A stretch of 14,437 nucleotides of DNA, taken from assembly GCA_002774315.1 (NCBI GenBank), contig PEYP01000104.1, positions 1,548-15,984 on the forward strand, read 5' to 3'. The notes beneath the pieces are model-generated. The model searched no databases. It saw nothing but the letters and a program-made list of their open reading frames with translations, and was not told where the DNA came from. The position numbers and the translations under genes are program-made. Below are positions 7,070 through 14,167 of this stretch, one piece after another. Source of the DNA: Candidatus Stahliibacteriota bacterium CG08_land_8_20_14_0_20_40_26. Lineage in GTDB: Bacteria > Hydrothermota > UBA3073. Within the stretch, counting starts at the first letter, position 1; every line of letters starts with the position of its first letter.

Positions 7070-7678
7070 TCATATCAAATGCAGCCAGTTATGTAACAAG
7101 AAATGCATTCTTCCGATAAGCAACGATATACGAGCCATTACAGTATACCCGAAGGTGGCTCCAAAGAATATCATAATAAATATAGTTCCCACTTTCGCAC
7201 TAACGCCAAGTATGCCTTTATGTTCTGCGGAGAAATAGAAATAGGATATTGTCGTAACAACACCAATTATCATAATAACAATGTTCCATGAATCTATAGG
7301 AACAATAGTAGCTTTCAATTGTGGGATTAAGATACCCTGTATACTCCCTGTTATAGCCAATCCCACACCAACACCTACCGTGAAAGAAATTGGTATCCAA
7401 CTTATCCGCCTTAAATTCGGAAACCATCTTGTCAGTATCATAATGCCCAGAATAGTCGGAATTAGCAGAAGGTAATTTTGAGTAAATCCCTCTTTTAAAA
7501 CAGGCAAAACAAGCTTCGGATAAATGGTAAAATACCAGGTCTGTATTAAGAGATAAGCAACTGAACTTCCGACAAAGGTATGCTCTGCAAATCTATAGAA
7601 AGGATTATCTCTGTACAAAAAGGAAAAAATGCAGAGAGTTAAAAATGCTGCTATCCATGTACCTACTACAGTACCCAT
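7070..7678 (-). CDS. Six-helix integral membrane protein of unknown function
   Basis: I do not recognise a named family. The 202 residues are very hydrophobic, with likely helices near 5-22, 34-53, 68-83, 95-113, 131-149 and 157-180. Conserved-looking loops include YRDNPFYRFAEHTFVG (22-37), where charged and aromatic residues sit at the edge of helix 2, and RWFPNLRRISWIP (84-96), which by the positive-inside rule faces the cytosol. A strong AAAGGAGA precedes the ATG. It follows the two-anchor protein by 26 bp and is followed by repeat copy A. Its fixed company suggests a subunit of a complex made with the other three membrane proteins at 7705-10467. Transport is one possibility, but nothing in the sequence shows it. 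Confidence 0.85.
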   Translation of the reverse strand: MGTVVGTWIAAFLTLCIFSFLYRDNPFYRFAEHTFVGSSVAYLLIQTWYFTIYPKLVLPVLKEGFTQNYLLLIPTILGIMILTRWFPNLRRISWIPISFTVGVGVGLAITGSIQGILIPQLKATIVPIDSWNIVIMIIGVVTTISYFYFSAEHKGILGVSAKVGTIFIMIFFGATFGYTVMARISLLIGRMHFLLHNWLHLI

Positions 7679-7704
7679 AAAGTCTCCTTTGGATATCGTT
7701 CATT

Positions 7705-8505
7705 CTATATTTTTCTTCGCCTTTCAATAAAATAGAAGATGTTTCCAATAATCACAAGCACAAGGATAAGTATATGCATAAAGGATTGAGCAGGCATTCC
7801 AGATGTAGCAACACCCGGACTGCCTATCAGTTTTTCATATTCAGCAGCCCCTTTTAAGCCACCAATAAGACCTTCAATCTGTCCGGCATTAAGATAAGGA
7901 TAGAAACTGGTAGCCATCACTGCCGTACATCCTGCAATTAATCTCTGTTTGAAGCGCGCCTGTGCAAACATAACCCAGCTGTCCAATGTGCTGCCAGAAC
8001 AAAGGTCTATCATAATAGAAATATCATTGTAGTTATGAATACCCTCCATTATAGGAAGGGCATCCAACGGGGTGCCTGCGTAATCAGTTGGAAAGGCATC
8101 TCTTATCTCTTCTCCTATTGCAACGATTACAACATCCAAGCCAGGCTTAAATCCCAATATTACATAGTCTGTTCCATATTCTTTATTATACTCACCGGCT
8201 ACCTCATCCAGAGCCATTGCTCCTATAGGAACACCAAGCGCATAAACACTCATAAGTAGCACTTTTATATCCTTTGAAAAGAGATGCCTTAAAACCGCAG
8301 TTGTCATTGGATACAACTCTGGCATAGTGCCAGCTTCGTAGTCAGTGGAAAGTAATACGACAGAACCGGGTTTCAATTCATCAATTTTATCGTATGCAAG
8401 TTGAACGGGTGGACTTACCCTCACGGGCATTGTTATTTTTATAACCAGCGGGATGGTTACTACTATAGCAACCAGTAAATATATTATGCGTCTATCAATA
8501 CTCAT
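7705..8505 (-). CDS. Two-anchor membrane protein with a large soluble domain, unknown function
   Basis: The 266-residue protein has one helix at each end (about 7-26 and 242-261) and a soluble or peripheral domain between. The arginines at MSIDRR and the terminal ERRRKI point to both ends inside, which would put the domain outside the cytoplasm. Features of the domain: PGSVVLLSTDYEAGTMPEL (47-65), YGTDYVILGFKPG, IHNYNDISIMIDLCSGST, and LIAGCTAVMATSFYPYLNAG followed by GGLKGAAEYEKLIG. The last part lines up loosely with the end of the DUF-type domain of the protein at 9370-10467. The start is poorly supported: AGG directly touches the ATG, and repeat copy B ends 4 bp upstream. The next Met is at 26, past the first helix, so 8505 is kept. 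No enzyme motif is recognised. Confidence 0.82.
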   Translation of the reverse strand: MSIDRRIIYLLVAIVVTIPLVIKITMPVRVSPPVQLAYDKIDELKPGSVVLLSTDYEAGTMPELYPMTTAVLRHLFSKDIKVLLMSVYALGVPIGAMALDEVAGEYNKEYGTDYVILGFKPGLDVVIVAIGEEIRDAFPTDYAGTPLDALPIMEGIHNYNDISIMIDLCSGSTLDSWVMFAQARFKQRLIAGCTAVMATSFYPYLNAGQIEGLIGGLKGAAEYEKLIGSPGVATSGMPAQSFMHILILVLVIIGNIFYFIERRRKI

Positions 8506-8509
8506 CCTA

Positions 8510-8718
8510 AAATATGTGTTAAACTTTGAAACCGCTAATAAACGCCGATACCATAAATCCGAAATCCCAATTTCTAAATTCTAAACAAATCCCAAATTCA
8601 AAATTCCAATATTTCAAACTGTTTGGAATTTGTAAAATTGGATAATTAGAATTTGTTTAGAGTTTAGGATTTCGTGATTAGAATTTCTCATATTTGTCTG
8701 CGTTCCTCTGCGGTTAAT
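8510..8718. repeat. 209-bp hairpin-forming intergenic element, copy B
   Basis: This is the second copy of the element at 6858-7066, exactly 1652 bp away and in the same orientation. The five differences are scattered single substitutions. It starts 16 bp after the stop of the 210-residue membrane protein and ends 4 bp before the ATG of the 266-residue protein. The two copies therefore flank exactly two genes. No promoter of good quality is visible in it on the minus strand. Confidence 0.9.
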
Positions 8719-8734
8719 GCTTCTGGGTTCATTT

Positions 8735-9367
8735 TTATCTTAAATAAGAGCGTTCAATTCCTACCATAATCCTGAGTGAGGTACCAATGACTCCCAGTGT
8801 AATTCCAAGCAAAATACCTCTTCTTGCAGTCATACTTGGCCAATCTAAAATCCAATCAGCAATAACAGGTAACTTTGACCAGAGCATGCCCCCAATTGGA
8901 ACCCTTCCTATTATTACCAAAGCTGCCGCAACCAAAAGGAAGGTAGCATCAATACTCCTTGCTTTAAAGGCTCTATACGCTGCTGATGTAATAAAAAATG
9001 CCAGCAAAGAAAACATCGTTGCCTGAAGTGGAATTATACCATAGGTATAAGCATACATAAAAGAGGATGCGAGACTAAAAGCTGTTCCATACCTAACTCC
9101 AGAAAAGACCCCAAGACCAAATACAATAAAAAAGGTAAGGATTAAAACCAGACTATAAGCCCATCCCTCACTTCTTGTAGTAATCTTTTTAATATGCTGA
9201 CGAAGTAAACTGTCCACACCCAAAAGAGCAGCAAAACCTGATATAATAAGAACCCATACCAGCATCGTTTGCTGTATATCACTAAAGGGTGCACGAGGGA
9301 TAAAGAACCCCATTATAATTAATAAGGAGGTAAAGAATGTAATTGCTAATGGAATTATTGTATGCAT
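8735..9367 (-). CDS. Six-helix integral membrane protein of unknown function (second)
   Basis: The 210 residues contain likely helices near 4-24, 34-51, 69-90, 112-131, 140-155 and 183-203. Distinctive parts are RQHIKKITTRSEGW (56-69), a basic cytosolic loop, YRAFKARSIDATFL (131-144), and the C-terminal ARRGILLGITLGVIGTSLRI followed by GIERSYL. I do not recognise a named family. It begins 2 bp after the stop of the FN3 protein, with AGGA inside the end of that gene as ribosome binding site, so the two are co-translated and probably work together. The stop is followed by repeat copy B. It shows no clear sequence match to the 202-residue six-helix protein although size and helix count agree. 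Confidence 0.85.
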   Translation of the reverse strand: MHTIIPLAITFFTSLLIIMGFFIPRAPFSDIQQTMLVWVLIISGFAALLGVDSLLRQHIKKITTRSEGWAYSLVLILTFFIVFGLGVFSGVRYGTAFSLASSFMYAYTYGIIPLQATMFSLLAFFITSAAYRAFKARSIDATFLLVAAALVIIGRVPIGGMLWSKLPVIADWILDWPSMTARRGILLGITLGVIGTSLRIMVGIERSYLR

Positions 9368-9369
9368 AA

Positions 9370-10467
9370 TTATCCTGTGGATAATAGTTCTATAATTCTT
9401 GTAAAACCAAGGGTCGCCAAAACTGTGCCTACAATGATAAGTAAACTTACAATTATTTTGGCAAAATCTTCGCCTTTAAGACTCCCAAGCATCACAGGTT
9501 CCTTTGATAGATAGGAAGCAGCTGCAAGCATTTCTTCCCCAATCAGTGTGTAGTCACATGAAGCAACAAAGAAGGGAAGCTGAAGAGTTGATGTTGTTCC
9601 GGCAATCTGAATAGCACCTATGGAATTTCCAGTCTCTGCTAAAATCAGTGATTCCGCTGCAAATACCCCTAATAGAAAAATAGCACCGGGTCTTTCCCTC
9701 ACAATAATACCATCGCAACCAGCTGCATAACCAAACTGGTCTGCGGTAACGAAAAATATATCCCTTTCATTATATAAGTCGGGTCTGCCAGCCTCAAGAT
9801 ACGCCTCTTTAACCACCTCTTGAGTAGCTGTCATCACAAGGGGTTCAGCATTCGGGATTAGAATGCGCGCTCCATAGTCAGCCGTCTTTTTTGCCACTCG
9901 CCTAAGAATACTGAGACTTGCAAGTACGGTCACATTTGTAAGGCCCCACAAACCAGGAACATAAAGAATGGGCTTACCCATTTCTGTAGATCTACCAACT
10001 GCATCATCTAACGCCTCTAATCCAGGTATCTTGCGAATATATGTTTTTGTTCCCTTTTTTGCAAGGCGTATAAAAATGAAAAAAATAATTATCAAAAGTA
10101 TAAGGATTATCAGAACGTTCCACCTTTTCGTGTTAAACCATTGAGGAGCCGATGAGACAGGACCCAAGATTTCAGACCTATCAGTTTTACCATCTTCACC
10201 TATACTAACCACATAATAGTAATATTTTATACCATCTATGGCAGAAGTATCTACAAATTCTCTCCTGGAGGATAAAACACTTTCCACTTTTTGATAGCCT
10301 TCTAATGGGCTCTGGCTTCTAAAGATTTCGACCATAACCTTCCCGCTATCAGGACTCTCCCAGGTAAGCGTAATATTTCCACCTGCGTCATTCGGGGTAT
10401 CGAACCCCCGTAAACCTGTGACAGGTTGCAACACAGATAAAGTAAAACCAAGAAGAAAAGTTACCAT
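9370..10467 (-). CDS. FN3 domain, membrane helix and conserved cytosolic domain (DUF6754-like), unknown function
   Basis: The 365-residue protein starts with a signal-peptide or anchor stretch (2-18). An FN3-like beta-sandwich follows at about 19-105 (NITLTWESPDSGKVMVEIFR, a run of tyrosines YYYYV). A helix at 117-134 is followed by RLAKKGTK, so the rest is cytosolic. The domain at about 145-335 has well-marked blocks: GLEALDDAVGRSTEMGKP, ILYVPGLW, RILIPNAEPLVMTATQEVV, DQFGYAAG, VRERPGAIFLLG, AETGNSIGAIQIAGTTST and CDYTLIGEEMLAAASYLS. A last helix lies at 338-358. From memory it resembles the family named DUF6754; I could not check this. An AGGGAG site precedes the ATG, 11 bp after the deacylase stop. 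The FN3 part probably binds protein or glycan outside while the inner domain acts in the cytosol. No catalytic motif is evident. Confidence 0.85.
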   Translation of the reverse strand: MVTFLLGFTLSVLQPVTGLRGFDTPNDAGGNITLTWESPDSGKVMVEIFRSQSPLEGYQKVESVLSSRREFVDTSAIDGIKYYYYVVSIGEDGKTDRSEILGPVSSAPQWFNTKRWNVLIILILLIIIFFIFIRLAKKGTKTYIRKIPGLEALDDAVGRSTEMGKPILYVPGLWGLTNVTVLASLSILRRVAKKTADYGARILIPNAEPLVMTATQEVVKEAYLEAGRPDLYNERDIFFVTADQFGYAAGCDGIIVRERPGAIFLLGVFAAESLILAETGNSIGAIQIAGTTSTLQLPFFVASCDYTLIGEEMLAAASYLSKEPVMLGSLKGEDFAKIIVSLLIIVGTVLATLGFTRIIELLSTG

Positions 10468-10478
10468 ATTATAACTCC

Positions 10479-12038
10479 CTACTCTTTTCGCAATATCTTG
10501 CCAGGCAGGACACCTGTGTGTTTACCTTTTTCTATTACAACCTCTCCATTTACCAGGACATATTCAATTCCCAGTGGATATTGATGAGGATCAGTGTAGG
10601 TTGCCTTATCCTCAATTTTCCTGAGATTAAATATCACAACATCGGCAAAAGCACCTTCTTTAATAATACCTCTATTTGAGAGACCTAACCGCAAGGCCGG
10701 CATACAGGTTACTTTTCTTATCGCATCAGTCAATGAAAGCAGTTTTTTCTTTTTTACATACTCTCGTATAAGACGCGGGAATGTTCCATAAGAACGAGGA
10801 TGAGGCGTTCCTTTTGATAACTTCCCATAAGGTGCCTTTAACGAACTATCAGTTCCAATCATTGATAGTGAATGAGTGACTACTTTATCAACATTTTTTT
10901 GAGACATACAAAAATGAGTAACATCGACTGTTCCCTTTGTTTCTATTAACAAATCACAGGCAAAATCAAAAGGATTTTGTTTGAGTTCGTTAGCTCCTTC
11001 GAGTATAGTCTTCCCTTCAAAATTTCGATATGTCTCATTGTTTATAGAAGAAAGAAGCATATTCTCCCAGTTTATTCTTAATTCATTTCTTATTCTTTCT
11101 TTACATTCATTTTTTTTAAGAAAGAAAACAGGGTCTTCTACCCTACCAACACTTGCCCATACAGGAAAAAATGATGATAAAGATGTGTTGGATGCTGTAT
11201 AAGGATAACAATCAAATAAAACATCAATGCTGTTTTTTCTCATATCTTCTATCTTTTTTAATGCTTTATCCATCTTCCACCAGTTTTCTTTACCTGCTGC
11301 CTTTAAATGAGAGATTTGAATGGCAGCCCGAGTTCTTTTAGCAATGTCTAATGCCTCATCGAGTGAAGAAAGGAGTTTCTTGCCTTCACTTCTTAGATGC
11401 GTAGTATAGATACCATTATACTTTCTCACGACTTTACAAAGTTCTATTATCTCTTCTGTATGAGCAAAACACCCTGGGGCATAAGCAAGTCCAGTAGAAA
11501 GCCCGAATGCTCCATCAAGTATACTCTGTAACAACTCGTTTTTCATTTTTACAAGTTCGGATTTTGATGGAGTCCTGTTATTCATTCCCATAACATTGGA
11601 CCTGATTGTGCCATGTCCTACAAATGTTCCATAATTCAATGCAATACCATTTTCTTTAAGTGTACTTAAAAATTCATTAACGGTTTTCCAGGTGATTTTT
11701 ACATTGCTTTTCTTTCCCCATTTAAGTAATTTATTGAACTGTTCTGCTTTAAGTGGAGCTACAGAACCACCACAATTTCCACCAATCTCGGTAGTAATTC
11801 CCTGTCTTATCTTGCTTTCAGCCAGTGGATTTACAAGCAATTCAATGTCGGTATGCGAGTGAATATCAATGAATCCGGGTACTATCATTAGTCCTTCAGC
11901 ATCTATGACCTTTGTTGATTTTTCCCCAATATGCCCGATTTCTGCAATTCTACCTCCAACAATCGCCAGGTCCTTTTTTTCTTCAGGACTACCGGTTCCA
12001 TCAACAATAGTCCCGTTTTTTATAATTATGTCGTACAT
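10479..12038 (-). CDS. N-acyl-D-amino-acid deacylase (D-aminoacylase family, amidohydrolase)
   Basis: The 519-residue enzyme belongs to the metal-dependent amidohydrolases and hydrolyses N-acyl-D-amino acids to D-amino acid and carboxylate. Seen: the N-terminal beta-sandwich (DIIIKNGTIVDGTG), FIDIHSHTD with His60 and His62, GGNCG with Cys89 (the bridging cysteine typical of D-aminoacylases), YTTHLRSEG with His214, ISHLKAAG with His244, MIGTDSS with Asp397, and HPRSYGTFPR, a family signature. The length is normal (about 480-530). There is no signal peptide, so it is cytosolic. The start overlaps the NlpC/P60 stop by 13 bp with only a weak AAGG upstream. In this setting the substrate may be an acylated D-amino acid or D-Glu peptide released from peptidoglycan, but that is inference; N-acyl-D-Glu, D-Asp and broad-range members cannot be separated by eye. 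Confidence 0.9.
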   Translation of the reverse strand: MYDIIIKNGTIVDGTGSPEEKKDLAIVGGRIAEIGHIGEKSTKVIDAEGLMIVPGFIDIHSHTDIELLVNPLAESKIRQGITTEIGGNCGGSVAPLKAEQFNKLLKWGKKSNVKITWKTVNEFLSTLKENGIALNYGTFVGHGTIRSNVMGMNNRTPSKSELVKMKNELLQSILDGAFGLSTGLAYAPGCFAHTEEIIELCKVVRKYNGIYTTHLRSEGKKLLSSLDEALDIAKRTRAAIQISHLKAAGKENWWKMDKALKKIEDMRKNSIDVLFDCYPYTASNTSLSSFFPVWASVGRVEDPVFFLKKNECKERIRNELRINWENMLLSSINNETYRNFEGKTILEGANELKQNPFDFACDLLIETKGTVDVTHFCMSQKNVDKVVTHSLSMIGTDSSLKAPYGKLSKGTPHPRSYGTFPRLIREYVKKKKLLSLTDAIRKVTCMPALRLGLSNRGIIKEGAFADVVIFNLRKIEDKATYTDPHQYPLGIEYVLVNGEVVIEKGKHTGVLPGKILRKE

Positions 12039-12769
12039 ACCATTCGCCTTGCGGCAAGGAACTTGCCACTGAGAGTACTTATCGCTACACCACCATTGCT
12101 CAGGCTTGCGTGGATAAATTCATTATTACCGCAGTATATACCCACATGCCCTGGAAAAAAAATCAAATCTCCTGGTAGAAGATCTTCTACTTCTTTACCC
12201 ATCTTAATTTGTTCTTTTGTATCCCTTGGGATTCTTAAACAAAAAAAATCAAAAAGTGTTTGAATAAAACCGGAGCAATCAAAACCAAACGGGGTTTTCC
12301 CTCCCCATAGATAGGGAACACCAATAAATCTTTTTGCAACCTGAATCATCTCTCCTATATTATTCCGGGATAAAACCTTCTGTTTTTCTATTGCCATTGA
12401 TTCGTTGCTGTCAATCCAACCCTGTCCAGTAAAAAGCTCAACACAGGCAAAATTCGCTTGAAATTTATGTACAATCAATTTTGTATTGAATACAATTTTC
12501 GTCAATATCTCTGAATTTTTATTAGGCTTTTTATAAGCATTTACTATCTCTCCTCTTACAATATGTGTAAACTTCGTAAGACGACTCACCTCAAGTAGAT
12601 GCTTTGATTGGCTCCATCCTTTGTAACCGTTATAAAGCTGTATCAACACCCATTCGTTCTTCCCTTCTAATAACTTAACTTCATCACCTAAGACAGCCTG
12701 GTTTATCCTCTCTGCCCTGAAATCTGGCTCTGAAAGGAGATCTGTAACATTTATTTTTACGATATGCAT
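12026..12769 (-). CDS. SH3b-NlpC/P60 peptidase, YkfC-like gamma-D-Glu-diaminoacid endopeptidase
   Basis: The 247-residue protein has two bacterial SH3-like segments (about 1-62 and 63-123) and an NlpC/P60 catalytic domain (about 138-247). The cysteine-peptidase residues are visible: Cys165 in YLWGGKTPFGFDCSGF, His208 in GHVGIYCG, and His220 in EFIHAS. PGDLIFFPGHVG is also typical. The family cuts the bond between gamma-D-Glu and the diamino acid of peptidoglycan stems. No signal peptide or helix is seen, so, like YkfC, it probably works in the cytosol on imported muropeptides. It is somewhat shorter than YkfC of Bacillus (about 300). The ATG overlaps the lysA stop by one base (TAATG), with AAGGA upstream, and the gene overlaps the deacylase by 13 bp. 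The product meso-diaminopimelate is the substrate of LysA encoded just before it. Confidence 0.92.
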   Translation of the reverse strand: MHIVKINVTDLLSEPDFRAERINQAVLGDEVKLLEGKNEWVLIQLYNGYKGWSQSKHLLEVSRLTKFTHIVRGEIVNAYKKPNKNSEILTKIVFNTKLIVHKFQANFACVELFTGQGWIDSNESMAIEKQKVLSRNNIGEMIQVAKRFIGVPYLWGGKTPFGFDCSGFIQTLFDFFCLRIPRDTKEQIKMGKEVEDLLPGDLIFFPGHVGIYCGNNEFIHASLSNGGVAISTLSGKFLAARRMVCTT

Positions 12770-14019
12770 TAAATTTCCTTTATTATCCTTTCTGTTTTTA
12801 TAAGGTCTTTATAAGTTTCTCTTTCTCGCGCTACAAAAAAGTCTTTCTTATCTACAATTATTTCGGGTGCCCGAGGGCGTGCATTATAGTTGGACGACAT
12901 TGAAAAACCATAGGCACCAGTATCTTTAACCGCAATAAAAGAACCTACTTCAGGTTTTGCCATCTTTATATTTTTTCCAAGAAAATCACTCAACTCACAA
13001 ATCGGTCCAACTATATCAGCAGTTATTTCTTCTCCCTGTCTTTCTGTCAGGGGTATTATTTGATGGAAGGCACCATATAAACCAGGCCTTACGAAATCAT
13101 TCATTCCTGCATCCACTACAACAAAATTTTTCTCCTTCATCTTTTTAAAATAAAGAACCTTTGAAACTAAAATGCCACTACTTCCAACAATTGTTCTGCC
13201 AGGCTCTATTATAACTGTAACATTCAATTTCTTTAAGGGAGGGATTATCAATCTAGCAAGGTCACTGTATGTAGGTACTTTCTCATCACCGTACGGGATT
13301 CCCAGCCCTCCACCTATATCAATGTATTTTATTTCCTTAATTACTTCAGCTAAGGAAATCAGTTTTGAAGTAGTTTCTATAAAAGGTTCTAATTTCGTTA
13401 TCTGTGAACCTATATGTGCATGGAGTCCTACGATTTTAATGTTACCCAACTTCTTTGTCTTTTTATAAACATCTATGGCATCCTCAAAGGAGATACCAAA
13501 CTTTGATATTCCAATACCTGTTGCGTCATAAGGATGAACATCTAAATCTACATCAGGATTTATTCGGAGACCCACAGCCACAATTTTCTTAAACCTTTTT
13601 GCTATTTTATTAATTATCTCTATCTCTTGATATGATTCAACATTAAAAAGAAGAAGTCCCTCTTTTACAGCATAAATTATTTCATCTTCCGTCTTTCCAA
13701 CACCATCAAAAACAATTTTTTGAGGATTTATACCAAGATAGACTGCCTTGTAAAGTTCACCGCCTGAAACTACATCAGCACCGCACCCTTCTTCTGCTAA
13801 TATCTTGCATATATTAAGATTGGAGTTTGCCTTTAATGCATAACAAATAAGATGGGGAATCTGCGCAAAAGCCCTGTCTATATTTCGATAATTGTATACT
13901 ATACTTTTTTTACTATAGAGGTAAAATGGAGTTCCTACGGATTCTGCAATTTTACTAACTTCTGCCTCTTCGCAGTAGAGTTCGTTGTCTTTATAATAAA
14001 AATACCTATCAGAAGTCAT
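12769..14019 (-). CDS. lysA: Diaminopimelate decarboxylase
   Basis: This PLP enzyme (fold III) decarboxylates meso-diaminopimelate to L-lysine in the cytosol. The 416 residues are full length. Seen: CYALKANSN with the PLP lysine Lys63, HAHIGSQI with His202, GGGLGIPYGDE (236-246), EPGRTIVG (272-279), VGPICELSDFLGK with Cys341, and GAYGFSMSSNYNARPR with Tyr370. The Cys motif reads CELSD where CESGD or CETGD is usual; the Cys and Glu are kept. It is the first recognisable gene of the long unit, behind a consensus promoter. The start at 14019 has only GAAGAG close upstream and overlaps a possible leader ORF by 11 bp, so its translation may be coupled to that ORF. No other lysine-pathway gene is in the window, which fits a salvage role as well as biosynthesis. 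Confidence 0.95.
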   Translation of the reverse strand: MTSDRYFYYKDNELYCEEAEVSKIAESVGTPFYLYSKKSIVYNYRNIDRAFAQIPHLICYALKANSNLNICKILAEEGCGADVVSGGELYKAVYLGINPQKIVFDGVGKTEDEIIYAVKEGLLLFNVESYQEIEIINKIAKRFKKIVAVGLRINPDVDLDVHPYDATGIGISKFGISFEDAIDVYKKTKKLGNIKIVGLHAHIGSQITKLEPFIETTSKLISLAEVIKEIKYIDIGGGLGIPYGDEKVPTYSDLARLIIPPLKKLNVTVIIEPGRTIVGSSGILVSKVLYFKKMKEKNFVVVDAGMNDFVRPGLYGAFHQIIPLTERQGEEITADIVGPICELSDFLGKNIKMAKPEVGSFIAVKDTGAYGFSMSSNYNARPRAPEIIVDKKDFFVARERETYKDLIKTERIIKEI

Positions 14020-14110
14020 ATCTCTTCGTAGGCACTTTGATTAGAAAGGTTCCGATTGAACCATCAAAGGAATCCCAATGGTAAGACACTAAAGATTCAA
14101 TATATTCCAT
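14009..14110 (-). CDS. Possible 33-residue leader ORF overlapping the lysA start
   Basis: An ATG at 14110, about 10 bases after the predicted transcription start, opens a 33-codon frame (MEYIESLVSYHWDSFDGS... ending in KRYDF) that stops with TGA at 14009, inside lysA. It fills the whole space between promoter and lysA. It has only two lysine codons, so it is not a lysine attenuator peptide. It has no strong ribosome binding site. It could be a coupling leader peptide, a small protein, or chance. Confidence 0.35.
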   Translation of the reverse strand: MEYIESLVSYHWDSFDGSIGTFLIKVPTKRYDF

Positions 14111-14126
14111 TATTTCTAAGTCATTT

Positions 14127-14155
14127 ATTATACATCTAATTTACCCTTTTGTCAA
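14127..14155 (-). promoter_or_regulatory. Full-consensus sigma70-type promoter for the lysA operon
   Basis: On the minus strand TTGACA (14155-14150), a 17-bp spacer and TATAAT (14132-14127) match the consensus perfectly. Transcription would start near 14120, leaving a leader of about 100 nt before lysA. It is the only promoter of this quality seen before the gene series that runs down to 2693. Confidence 0.8.
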
Positions 14156-14167
14156 GGAAAAAACCTC

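Noticed and set aside
7218..7427. A 69-codon minus-strand ORF inside the 202-residue membrane protein gene
   Set aside because: It is an alternative frame of a well-supported gene, with no ribosome binding site and no recognisable protein features.
6858..8718. The two 209-bp copies as a CRISPR array or as ends of a composite transposon
   Set aside because: There are only two long copies with no short regular spacers, and no transposase or cas gene lies between them; the enclosed genes are ordinary operon membrane genes.
10981..12263. Plus-strand ORFs opposite the deacylase and NlpC/P60 genes
   Set aside because: They are antisense shadows of genes with intact catalytic motifs and show no protein family features.
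14020..14126. Lysine riboswitch upstream of lysA
   Set aside because: The leader of about 100 nt is too short for the known lysine riboswitch, and I see no matching multi-stem arrangement.
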